In this document: one piece after another, positions 31,601 through 41,663 of the stretch
Layout: every line of letters starts with the position of its first letter
Position numbering within the stretch: the stretch's first letter is position 1
Origin: Rutpela maculata
Taxonomy: Eukaryota > Arthropoda > Insecta > Coleoptera > Cerambycidae
Assembly (NCBI GenBank): GCA_936432065.2
Contig: OW386286.2
Span: 119,549,902 to 119,613,901, forward strand
Direction of reading: 5' to 3'
Length of the DNA: 64,000 bases
Position numbers and translations under genes: made by a program
The notes under the pieces: model-generated
The model's input: the letters and a program-made list of their open reading frames with translations, nothing else
Database searches by the model: none
Told to the model about the DNA's origin: nothing

Positions 31601-32529
31601 TTGTGATCATACCATCCTTCTATCTGTAATAATAAAAAAGTTTCTCGTTTACTATATTTTACATTGATTTTTCATATTTTTGTACATCTACTAGTTCATA
31701 CATTTTTTATAAAAAAAATGCCTAGTAAAGTAATATTGCTTCACACAGCAAATAAGAAGAATATCAGGGGAAAATGTTTATAAAATTTTAAAACAATATC
31801 TCTAATAGCGCACGAGATACTGAGTCAGAAATAAAAAAATATTAATTTCCATGTTTTTTCCAGCTTTGACAAAAATATGCTTTCTCCTCCAATTTTGGAA
31901 TTTCGAATTAATTGGTGAACTCGAAATTCGCATGTGGCAGAAAATTTTACGCAAGTATCTATTTTTCGTTTTTGTATATCCTTTATTCGACCTTAAAATG
32001 AAACTATGGAACGCTAGAATGTCTTCTACTATTGATTATCTCAGGCATACACAAAAAAACGTTTTTTTCCAGAGATCAGATTACCATATCCTCATGTATT
32101 TTTAAAAAAATATTGAACCGTCTTCAGAAACGGGCAAAAGAAGATGAAAATAAAATTTCACCATCACCCAGTTTATTGAACCTTTTATTACCTAATATCC
32201 ATATTGAAGTCGGTTAAACATACATTTGAATTCGTTATTTGTTCATTTTTCCACCGACCCCAATACCGATATTAGGTGATAAGTTTCAATGAACTCGGTA
32301 ACGGTGAAATTTTATTTCATAATTTTTAGCGACCTTTTTTGATTTTTTTTTTTTCACCATTTTGAGTGGTATTTTTATTTAGTTTCTAAACAGTAAAATA
32401 TCCATCGTTTTGACTTCATAAGTTTTTACATTAGACTCGTTATCAGAGCCATATTGGATTTGCCATTTTGAATTCTTAACTTTTGACATCAGATTCATTT
32501 TCAGCTACTCTAAAATACCTATCTACCAA
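31601..32529. other. Non-coding sequence with one palindrome
   Basis: No gene recognised. CCTAATATCCATATTGAAGTC (32191-32211) is mirrored by GACCCCAATACCGATATTAGG (32255-32276), a snap-back of about 85 bp. Confidence 0.4.
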
Positions 32530-32960
32530 TTCTGATCGAATTGCTTCCACTTCCAGAAGTATAGTAGTGCAAAAAAATGGTTGAAAATGTGTATTCTTTA
32601 AATAGACTTAAAATGTCATGAAACGTCGAGATTTTAAATTTAAGCAAAAAAAAATTATGTCTGTCGATGCGTCTGTCTGTCTGTAACTTTTTTGTGGGCA
32701 CTATTACTCTGGAACCGTTTAAGATATTGACTTGAAATTTGGTACACGTATGTATTTTAACGAGATCTAGAACAGACTATACATTAATCTTATTCCGTTG
32801 AAGGGTTGAGGGGGAAATTGGGGTAAATAGGTAAATCAGGCAAGTAAGAGTCCATAAAATTGGCGTTTAATTTATGTAAGAGAAGATAAGGTCTCAAAAA
32901 ATGTTTGGAAATACTCACCCCCATCTCATTTTTAAAGGGGGTGAAAAAAAATTATGATTT
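32530..32960 (+). repeat. Dispersed repeat family A, copy 4
   Basis: Begins CTTCCACTTCCAGAAGTATA and contains the GTCTGTCTGTCTGTAAC microsatellite, GAACCGTTTAAGATATTGAC and the AATGGGGGTGAAAAAAA-type tail. It is truncated relative to copy 3. Confidence 0.75.
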
Positions 32961-32964
32961 AAAT

Positions 32965-33985
32965 GGTGCAAAATTTCGCAATTTGGACCTCCAATTCATG
33001 TTCAGGGATTCAAAATACAAGGTGCAAATGTAAGCATCAGCATTATAAACCACCCTTAACATGACACGCCGAAGATTCCGTATTTTTCTGTGAAATGGTT
33101 GGCACGCTAGAAAATTTTATAGTCATTAATGATATTCAATATAAAATTTGCTACAAATAAGGTTCTATGCATATTTCCGATAAGCGCAATGGTTTTCGTG
33201 CGACGAACGAACAAGTTAGAGGTTAGGCTCCGATAGCCGCAAGATTCGCATATTTTTTATCAAAATGATCCCTACCAGCATAGGATGATCCTCCTCGTTA
33301 AGAAAACAAAAAAATACAAGAATATTCTTTTATCTAAAATGCTTCCTAAACTCTCTACAGTGCTTTGAAAGTATGACTTAAAACAGACTTCCAAATAATT
33401 ATTCAGTGGTAGTTGAAAATACTGACTTCAAACTTAGCAGTGAAAAGTATTTTAATAATAGCTACGTACATGAAAAGTTCCATCAAAAGCTAACCAGAGC
33501 GGGTTGGGGTGATAGAATCTTACAGAAAAAAAATATTTGCAATGGATTTTCGGTTTGCTGATTTGGATGCTCTATCTATAACTCAAACTTTTGTCCTTCT
33601 TCATTTTTTTTCGTACCTCATACTAGTCATGAATAAAAATTGAGGAACCATTAAGAAGCATTTTAGCGGAAAACGTTATACTTTTTTTTACCTTTTTTAA
33701 CGGGAGGAATTATCTTTTGATTTTGTCGTGACATCATTGAAACACTCTGTAAATTGAGAACATGCGAATCGCCCGCCTAACGAGGCCCAACTACTTAGTG
33801 TCTATTGGAAATATGCATAGGACTTTATTTGTAGTAAATTTTATATAAAATATTATTAATGAGTATGAAATTTTCTGGGGGACCAACTATTTCGCTGAAA
33901 AATGCAAAAAACCGAGGCGTGGCGTATTGGGGTGTGGCTTTAAAGGTGAAGCTCACACTTGCGCCTTGGGTACTTTTTTGTTTCT
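32965..33985. mobile_element. Foldback element with about 200-bp inverted arms
   Basis: Left arm 32965-33190 and right arm 33800-33985 are imperfect inverted copies. Shared words include GAAATATGCATA and ACTTTATTTGTAGTAAATTTTAT against the GCATATTTCC and AAAATTTGCTACAAATAA of the left arm. The interior is AT-rich without a gene. It is non-autonomous, with no family assignment. Confidence 0.6.
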
Positions 33986-33990
33986 GAAAA

Positions 33991-35627
33991 CTAGCCATCT
34001 TACGCGTATTATTTTTAAACGACAAAACATAATTTATTTTCCATGTTTTTCATAATATCAATGGACTAAATGCTCTCACAAAGTCGACGCTTTAAATCAA
34101 TTTAGATAGATGCACGTTATAAAGGAGATTACGATCTATAATTTCGTTCCTAGCGATTTTTCCTTGTAAAATCGGCCGTTATGAAGCTATTCGCTATGAG
34201 AAATCGCGTTTGACAGTTTTTTTGCTGTGCACTCCAAATTAAATTCGACAAATTGATGTTTACTGGTAAAAGTTAGAACATTGCACTTTAACTGTAATTT
34301 GTAATAAATATTAAAAGAAATTTACAAAAGTGTTCTCCATTACCGCCCAAATAGTTCCTAATAGAAAATGTTTACAAATTTTAGTCAACCATTGAAAAAG
34401 TTGCCTTCATATAATCTGCTGATACGAAATATTCTTTGTTGAAGAATTATCTAGGAACTAGTAACTTAATTTAACATTGTAGGATTGTTGTATAAAGAGC
34501 GATTGAGTGTGACGGCAGAAAAATAAGGGTTCAAAGGGCAGTGACCGTGCTCTTTCATCTAGCAGTGTAATAAATTTGCTTTTATTTTACCAAGAATCTC
34601 CTACCCAGCGCACAACTTTAATAGCAAGAGGCAGGCAATAGTAGCGTTAATTTAATATGCCACAAAGTGAAACTAAAAAATTAGATATCAGTGCTTTCAT
34701 GGCCTATTTTACGAGTCTAGACGGTTAGTATTACCGTTGCTAATGTAAATGAGTTAAAATAAATACAAAACGAATATTATATAATATTTGGTTTTCTAAT
34801 GTTCTAGTTACTAACGCTTAAGTAAAAAACATCCTAATGGAAAATAATTACCAAAAAAATCATTGAATTATTATTAAACAACGCACACATAAACAATACA
34901 ACACAAAAAAAAGAACTGAAAACGGCAATAATTCCAATACATTAATTTCAATACACATCAATGCATATTACGGATTATCAGAAAAAAGAATTACAGTACA
35001 CCATAAATCCTATAAAACTATTTTAACACCCTTTTCACTCCAATAAACAAGACTTTCCGCGTCGGTAAGCTAGGGAAATAAAAAGTAAAGCTTGGCGCAT
35101 AAAAACAACCGGCATAATATACCAATGCTGTGTAACAACTGCAGTAGTACTCACGTAGGAAAAACGTCATAATTACTATAAAACAGCATAAGAAGTCACA
35201 AAATGTAGCAAAAAGTAAAATTGTTCTTAATAAAGACGTTCAAGAAAAGCACAGTTTAAATTTAACTTCTAGAAAAAGTATAAGAAATTAAGTGATTGAT
35301 ATGGAAAAAGATCAAAATAATAACGATAGAACTGATATACGAAATCTACAGATTACAAATGGAGAGTTGGCTGAATGGTCCTTAACCACCGCGACCTCCT
35401 AAAGATCTATTGTGATGCCCCTGTATAGTTATTCATCAGAGCACTTCATATATCAGACTCCGTAGCTTTGATAGCAACTTCTTAGTGTAGCTATCAGCTA
35501 TCAGCTACAGTAGCGTGGCACATGGACTGAGGTTTCCTACTTCTCCTCTTAACAAAAGCTACATGTTGCATCCTCTGCCCATTAGATATATATATTAAGC
35601 CGACTGTGTCAAATTAGAAGGCCCACC
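33991..35627. other. Non-coding sequence with an LTR-promoter-like patch
   Basis: Nothing firm. At 34490-34700 a TATAAAG, an AATAAA about 80 bp on, and a short ATG frame (PQSETKKLDISAF, ends in 24 codons) resemble an LTR and gag start. No matching second LTR or PBS was found. Confidence 0.35.
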
Positions 35628-35818
35628 AATCTCTGGAATGGTGGAGAAATTTTCTACGACAGAGGTAGGCGAAAAAGTTAATTAAAGAACATGGACAAAA
35701 TTTACAGAAGACTTACTACGCTAAAACAGTAAGTCTGCTGTAAATTTTGTCCATCGTTCTTTAGTTAACTCTTTGGCCTATCTCTGCCGTAGAAAATTTC
35801 TCCACCATTCCAGAGATT
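35628..35818. repeat. 191-bp foldback (hairpin) MITE
   Basis: AATCTCTGGAATGGTGGAGA at 35628 is mirrored by TCTCCACCATTCCAGAGATT ending at 35818. Almost the whole length pairs (arms near 90 bp, short loop around 35723). The family is unknown. Confidence 0.8.
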
Positions 35819-36639
35819 TATTTTGTCTCATTAATTAATGAATATTCGTATGCATGGCTTAGCTACGCCGCAGAAGAGTTCAGGTCTTACTAAGACTTTA
35901 AGCAAATTTATCCCCTTTTCATTTCTCTGTCTCACTTGTCATACAATATTATATTCTGACTTAAGGACATTTCGAAAATCTACATTTATCAATGTATTTT
36001 GCCCAATTCTGGACAACGCTGACCGTTTCTCCCTGTATGAAATATGTAATGGTGGTAGATCAAGGAGGACTTCTAGTGTGGGAGCAAATTTTAAAACCAC
36101 CATGGCAAGCAGTTAACAGCCTCATTTAGACAAAGAGCCAATAGTAATTTGAGTCTTTGAATTAAAAGTGGCAACATAAATTTATAGGAATAAAATTAAA
36201 AGGGGTGAAAATTTACTTTGAGTACCTTAAGTGGTACATGTAATTCTTTTCCACGTATAGGTTTTAAAAACAGTAATTGGAATTTGAAATCAAGGACAAA
36301 ACAATTCGACAGCGTTTTCGATATATCGAGCCCAAAATGTGAGCAAAATGGATATAAAAACGATAAATTAAATTTTATCATCGATACCTCAGAATCGGAT
36401 GGATATAGCGTACTGTGGTTAATGTCATTCAATTTACTCTTCTTTTTTGTATAAAAATTGTTGCTTTTTTAGCTCCGTAATAGCGACCGCCTCTAGGCCA
36501 CAAGCGTTTTTTTGAAACGCGGCAGTTTTTCGCTGATCCAAAATTGACTTCATTCCAACTGGGGCGTTCATATTCTTACTGAAATGTAAATGGTTCAGCT
36601 CTTTGTATATGAGTTCGTCAACCACATTTTTAGGCGTAC
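35819..36639. other. Non-coding sequence, nothing recognised
   Basis: Overlapping short frames on both strands (36196-36625) carry no family motif. Confidence 0.4.
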
Positions 36640-37270
36640 ATTCACCTGTAATTTTTCGAAAAAAATATTAACTAGATATTCTTCACTATTATATGCGTAA
36701 ATGGTTCATCTTTTCATACAATTTGAGCTTTTGAAAACCTGATTGATTTTTGCACTGTAAAAACCCATTGATGGGGGTACAGAATCAAAATATAGCGTTC
36801 AGACTAAATATTTTTAGCTATATGTAAATGCAAATCTCAAAAGAGTTGAATTCCCATTTTCTCTTTTTAAGGGTACTTTACTTTTACAATTTTTAGGAAA
36901 ACCCATGACCTGGGGGTATACAATCGATGTAAGTTGAAAAAGGAAATTTTCTGTTTCTCCATGACAATCAACGATATAGATATATTTCAAAGGGAATACC
37001 CTTGTTAATGTGTAAATAGCGACTTCATAAATAGCCGCTATTATAGATCAATATGTTGGATACATTTACTACGTCATCAATTTATTAGGTCTCCTTCTTA
37101 ATATTCTTAACTAGATATTGATAGTTCATCTTCCTATAAAATCTGAGTTTACGTTTACGGGTTACTTTCACCTGTAACTGTTCAAAAGGAATCATTGACC
37201 GGGGTTATTTAGAATCGTTGCGATGCGTTTTTACTAGATATTCTTTACAATGTATAAATGGTTCATTTTT
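36640..37270. repeat. Diverged long tandem repeat, interrupted by a LINE
   Basis: Words such as ACTAGATATTCTT-x-AC-x-AT, GTAAATGGTTCAT, TCACCTGTAA and CATTGA-x-GGGG-x-TA-x-AGAATC recur at 36660, 36760, 36900, 37130, 37220 and again after the LINE at 38885-38950. This indicates a tandem array of roughly 150-250-bp units into which the LINE was inserted. Confidence 0.5.
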
Positions 37271-38800
37271 TACCAATCAATCAATCAATCAATCAATACA
37301 AATTTATTAATAGTTACTCGTACAGTAATGCGCCTGACCGGATCCCGGTTTGGAGCAATCCACGCAACCACGGCATGCAGCGACGTGGCGAATGCGTGGG
37401 TGGGCGGAGCGGGTTCGGTTCGGCTTAAACAATAATTGGAGAGGAGTGGTTAGCGCTCCTGTTTAACGATTAAAACTTAAAGCTAACAATTTATTTTGAC
37501 AATATCAAGAAGTGATTTGAAATATTAAGGCTAATTTTAAAAGTAAAAACAAACTTAAAATTAGGCACATAGTGTTTTGGGTCGCGGCACTCGCGCACTG
37601 CGCACTTTTTCAGTTCTGGTTGCTGGTACGGGGAAAACTCAACGAAAAAACCCGTTTGAACTAGTAACGTCTTCGTCCGATGGTTAGACTGCCTCCGGAA
37701 AGGTAGGGTGGAAGGAAAGTTGTGATTTAAATTGTTTGGATTTTCAAGAGGTTATTGGTCGAAAGGGGATTTTGAAAAGGGAGACAAAAAAGGACAAAAG
37801 AACAAAAATTAACAGAAATACCAAAAAGGAGACGAATAGAGAGAATTGAAAGGAGTTTGAGAGTAAAAGGTGGTGAAAGGGAAATTGTGGTATAGGAAAG
37901 TTTTGGCTAGGGAGGTTGCCGAAAGATAGGCAACGCCTTGTATGGTAATGGGTGTTTCAGGTCGAAAAGTATGGCATTATGCTGTCTGATTCGTGTTATA
38001 TCGCGGGTTAGCGGACTATCGCCCAGCTTGAATTGATAGGATTTCTGCGATATTTCCTGGACGAAGTCCACTAGTGGGGTTATGTCGTGGCAACGTGCGT
38101 AGAGATCTCTGAGGGAGGTGTACCTAACGGAGTCTGAAATGAGGCGCATAAATTTATGTTCTAAAACTCTAAGTTTCCGCATTGTCGTGGCCGGGATGCT
38201 GCACCACACCGGTGCAGCGTATGTGATGGCCGGCCTGATCACCATCGCATACAATAGTTTGTTATTCGTCCTGTTTAGTCCGCTACCCCGTGCCAGAAGC
38301 GGGTATAGACTCCTGGACATGGAGTAGACCTTTCGTACGGTTTCGTTAACGTGTATGTTGAACGTCAGTCTTCTGTCTAAGACTCTAGATACTTCATGCA
38401 CCTTTTGATTGGAATTTGGCGACCCCCGATCGAAATTGGTGTTAAAATGCGGTTCTCAGCGAACCGGCGCGTGAAGAGTATGGCCTCCGACTTTTCGGCG
38501 TTGATCCGAATCTTCCACTTGTCGTAATACGCCGTGGCACGGGCCATGTGCGCTTTCAGCAGCATGTTCGCCGCTTGTGCATTATGCGAATGCACGTACA
38601 TGGCCGTGTCGTCGGCGTACTTGGCAAGGTTCGTATTCGGAAACTCCGGAAAGTCGGAGACGTACAGGTTGTATAGCTTGGGTGACAAGCACGACCCCTG
38701 GGGGACGCCTGCGCGAATTCACCCTGACCTGCAGTGATCTGCCAACGTGATTTTCCCATAAAACATTGAACGTCAGTATAGAATTTCCCGTGAGCGGTCA
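37265..38800 (-). pseudogene. Jockey-type LINE, 5'-truncated, with (TTGA)n tail, copy 2
   Basis: On the minus strand the RT reads AGVPQGSCLSPKLYNLYVS and LAKYADDTAMYVHS (catalytic YADD near 38620), then the thumb (LDRRLTFNIHV, 38340-38380). The C-terminal jockey domain YAAPVWCSIPATTMRKLRV follows, and the protein ends with FDLKHPLPYKALPIF at 37907. A 3' UTR of about 600 bp ends in AATAAATTTGTA and a run of ATTG units (37270-37296), the simple-repeat tail. At least two frameshifts (near 38380 and 38690) break the frame. The 5' side, including the endonuclease, is missing. Confidence 0.9.
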
Positions 38801-38989
38801 TCTAGGCATTCTTAACTATCTGTAATCGTTTCGCATTAGAGTTGCATAAGAGATAAGCACTACTCTCGCAATTATACACAAAGATCCATTAACGGGCGGT
38901 GTAGAATCGATGTAGGACGCTTATGCTAGATATTCTCAAATATCTCTAAATGTAAAGTCAGCATTTATCAAAGGCGGATTGAACGGATG
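38801..38989. other. Continuation of tandem repeat beyond the LINE
   Basis: Words of the 36640-37270 array reappear (ATTAACGGGCGGTGTAGAATC, CTAGATATTCTC). No gene is present. Confidence 0.4.
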
Positions 38990-39579
38990 ATTATGTGTGT
39001 ACTAGCAGAAGAATACTAAAAGAAATTTGGAGTAAAGGGACGAAACTACATATAATCGGAACTAATTTGCAAGATATATGAGGCACTCACGGGGCCACAG
39101 TCAACATTCTACGCAACAAAGGTACCGCACTACTTACGTGGTGAAGGCTGGATAATAATAGCCTACTATTATAAAATCAATTCAATTCAATGATTTGAAC
39201 AGACGACGGAAACCAAACAGAGCAATATAGGTGTCCAGCAAAGATGCCCCCTGTCTCTCCAACTGTTTACCATGGATCAAATGATATAAAGTACAATAAA
39301 GAAAACACCAAATTTTAACAAAAACACAGAAACATTAGAGAGTTACTGGAAATTTTAAATATTGCCACACAGTATTAAGGAGCTACCTCATTTTATTAGT
39401 GCATCAACTTTATGTCATCAACGAGATGTTAGTTATTGGCACCTTCGTTTTTCGTGCCGTTATATTTCTGTGCAGTTCTGACGTTTACGCACTACACTCC
39501 CAAACCTCACAATCTCCCCAACCTTTGCGCTCTGGCACTTCTGTATTGTTTTCTTTAAATTCAATATGGAACAAATTCT

Positions 39580-39770
39580 GGAAGCTGTCATCCTAGGAGG
39601 GGCAAATGATGAGCATATCGAGTATGCAATTTTGGACAATGTTTTAATCAACAGGCTGAATATAATTTGGGAGAGGAAAGGATAATTCTTGCATTTGCTG
39701 ATATGTCCGATGAGGGCATACAGTTAAGTATGACTGATATTCCTAGGCTAGTTGAAGCAACTAACGAGAA
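39580..39770 (+). other. Unidentified coding-like segment inside the LINE relic
   Basis: A plus-strand frame from an ATG at 39567 begins MEQILEAVILGGANDEHIEY. A neighbouring frame continues AEYNLGEERIILAFADMSDE and TDIPRLVEATNEKI to a stop near 39777. Both have normal protein composition and are joined if one base is out of place near 39650. The family is not recognised. It may be a captured gene piece. Confidence 0.35.
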
Positions 39771-39884
39771 AATATAGTTATGATCATTCAAATCGGTAAA
39801 CAAACAAAAATATGTGAGCCATCGAACGTCAAAGTTGCCAAATGTCATTATACGGTAAACTTAACGCATTACAGTATCCCTTCA

Positions 39885-39995
39885 TAAATAAGGACAAGCA
39901 GTATCCTTAATAATGGATCCCTCATTTGCGGATCAAACTGCGCAGGCGTAGACGTCAAAATAACGCGGACTTTAATACTGCTTGTCCTTATTCCG
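39885..39995. repeat. Short MITE with 16-bp TIR
   Basis: ATAAGGACAAGCAGTA at 39888 and its inverse TACTGCTTGTCCTTAT ending at 39992 bound about 105 bp that include a GCGCAGGCGTAGACG stretch. It lies in the interval that splits the LINE relic. Confidence 0.7.
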
Positions 39996-40450
39996 TGTCC
40001 AATAACTCCCTATTGAGAACTCTGATCGTACTAATATACGCCGATGACATGGGGGAAGAATACAAAATAGGTGACTACACCCTAAGAACGACGAACAAAT
40101 TGAAATACCTGAGTGCATATCTGAGAATCAACTGAACAGGAGAGAAACTGTAAAGGAAAGAAATAAAATGGTACACAGAAATACAAGAACAAGTCTACCT
40201 TTCATCAAGAAACATTAATTACTATGAAACATTAATTACTAAGAAGCAGACATTGTCATCATACTGCTAACTATAGCATATGAAGCGATAATAACAAAAA
40301 CCAAAGGAAGAGGCCTGAGAAGAGCTGACAGACTTGTCCAAAGAATGGATCCAACACATTTACTGAAGAGAAAGCTAATACTGAAAAGCAACAAAATAAA
40401 AATAGGGAGATCTTGCTACACGTGGATAACAACAATCGAGAGGATTATGC

Positions 40451-41660
40451 ACAAACTTGGAGAGCACCGAGGTCAACCGCACTCAAAATGTTGTACACCA
40501 GATTTCCTCTTTGACGAAGTTTACACATATTTCCTCGGATTTCCTCCAGATTTCCTCTTTGATAAAAAAAAATTTGATAAGCTGTTGGAGAAATCCGAAA
40601 ATAAAAAAGATTTCCTGAGCCTCAAGATTCCCTCGGATTTACTTCTGAGTGTACATCAGATTTCCTTCGTGGTTTGCCCTCGGAAAGCATCAAGTACACC
40701 AAAAATCGAACAGAAGGAAACAACGAGTACTACAAAAAAATCACAATAATAATAATATATGCTCTGTCGAAACTAGAAAACGAAGATCTCTAGAAGCAAA
40801 AACACAAAAAGAGGAACATACACACTCTACATCACGATACAATGCAGCAACACATCTCATCAACACCTACATATCTCATCCTACACTCCTGTGCCATGCA
40901 TAATGTGGGTTTCGCTGCTGCCAATAAGCGCCACCCGAGTTTATCCCAGTGTAGACGTAACCAAACCAGCGATATGTTTTCCGAGAGTGGTAGCAATGTC
41001 TATCGTACGCTGGTAAGTCAAATCAAATCAATATCATCAGCATTGATGATTCAATATACCTATCCGGTCAATGAATTTCCACAAATCAGGCGGGCCTATG
41101 AATTTATATTGTATCCCATTAGTTTTTGATTATGTGATTATTTACGGTTTTTAAAACGCAAACGGCAACGGTGTTAGTGTTTACAACCTCATCTTCAAAC
41201 CAGCATTGCAACGTACCGACGTCTGGAAATCGTATCTTCTTCATTTAGCTGAAAAGAAATTGTTATCTTCAAAGATATATTTGTATGCATTGAACCTTAT
41301 ATACCATTAGTTACCATTAGTATAAGATTCCTGGAAATTCATTTAATAATTTAAGCTATTAATTAATATTTTATTTCACCTTAAAATATCTTTAATTTTG
41401 TATTTAATAAGGAACAGAATAAAAAGATAGTAATAGTATTTAAATAACGAAGATTATTCACTCTTGTTTGTAGAACTACTTTTGTATAATAACACGACCT
41501 TCAGCGTTAAATATGTGTTGCACGTCCGATGTCTGCTTTCAAAAAGTTTTTCTCTATATAAATATTTATTATTAAGAATTATTTATTAGATATTTTACAT
41601 AAACTAAAGCAAGATTAACAACATTTTGTTTTACCTTTTCGTGGAAACGCAAGTAGCACA
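40451..41660. other. Non-coding sequence with GATTTCCTC-rich patch
   Basis: Between 40498 and 40690 the word (CA)GATTTCCTC recurs at least five times at irregular spacing. The rest (40750-41660) shows no gene or repeat I can name. Confidence 0.4.
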
Positions 41661-41663
41661 TTT

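Larger units (their letters stand above)
38990..40450 (+). pseudogene. RTE-type LINE relic, interrupted
   Basis: Plus strand: GVQQRCPLSPQLF at 39230-39268 corresponds to the GVRQGCPLSPLLF RT motif of RTE/R2-type elements. After an unrelated interval (39300-40015), the frame resumes with LIYADDMGEEYKI (catalytic YADD at 40037-40048) and LRTTNKLKYLSAYLRIN, the usual F-x-YLG-x-I segment. A weak C-terminal match follows to about 40450. It is heavily degraded. Confidence 0.65.

Noticed and set aside
34490..34700. Solo LTR with gag start
   Set aside because: TATA and AATAAA are present, but there is no second copy, no PBS I can name and only 24 codons.
36196..36454. Pair of 78-codon frames on opposite strands
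   Set aside because: They overlap each other, have no motif and no repeat match. Chance open frames are common in this composition.
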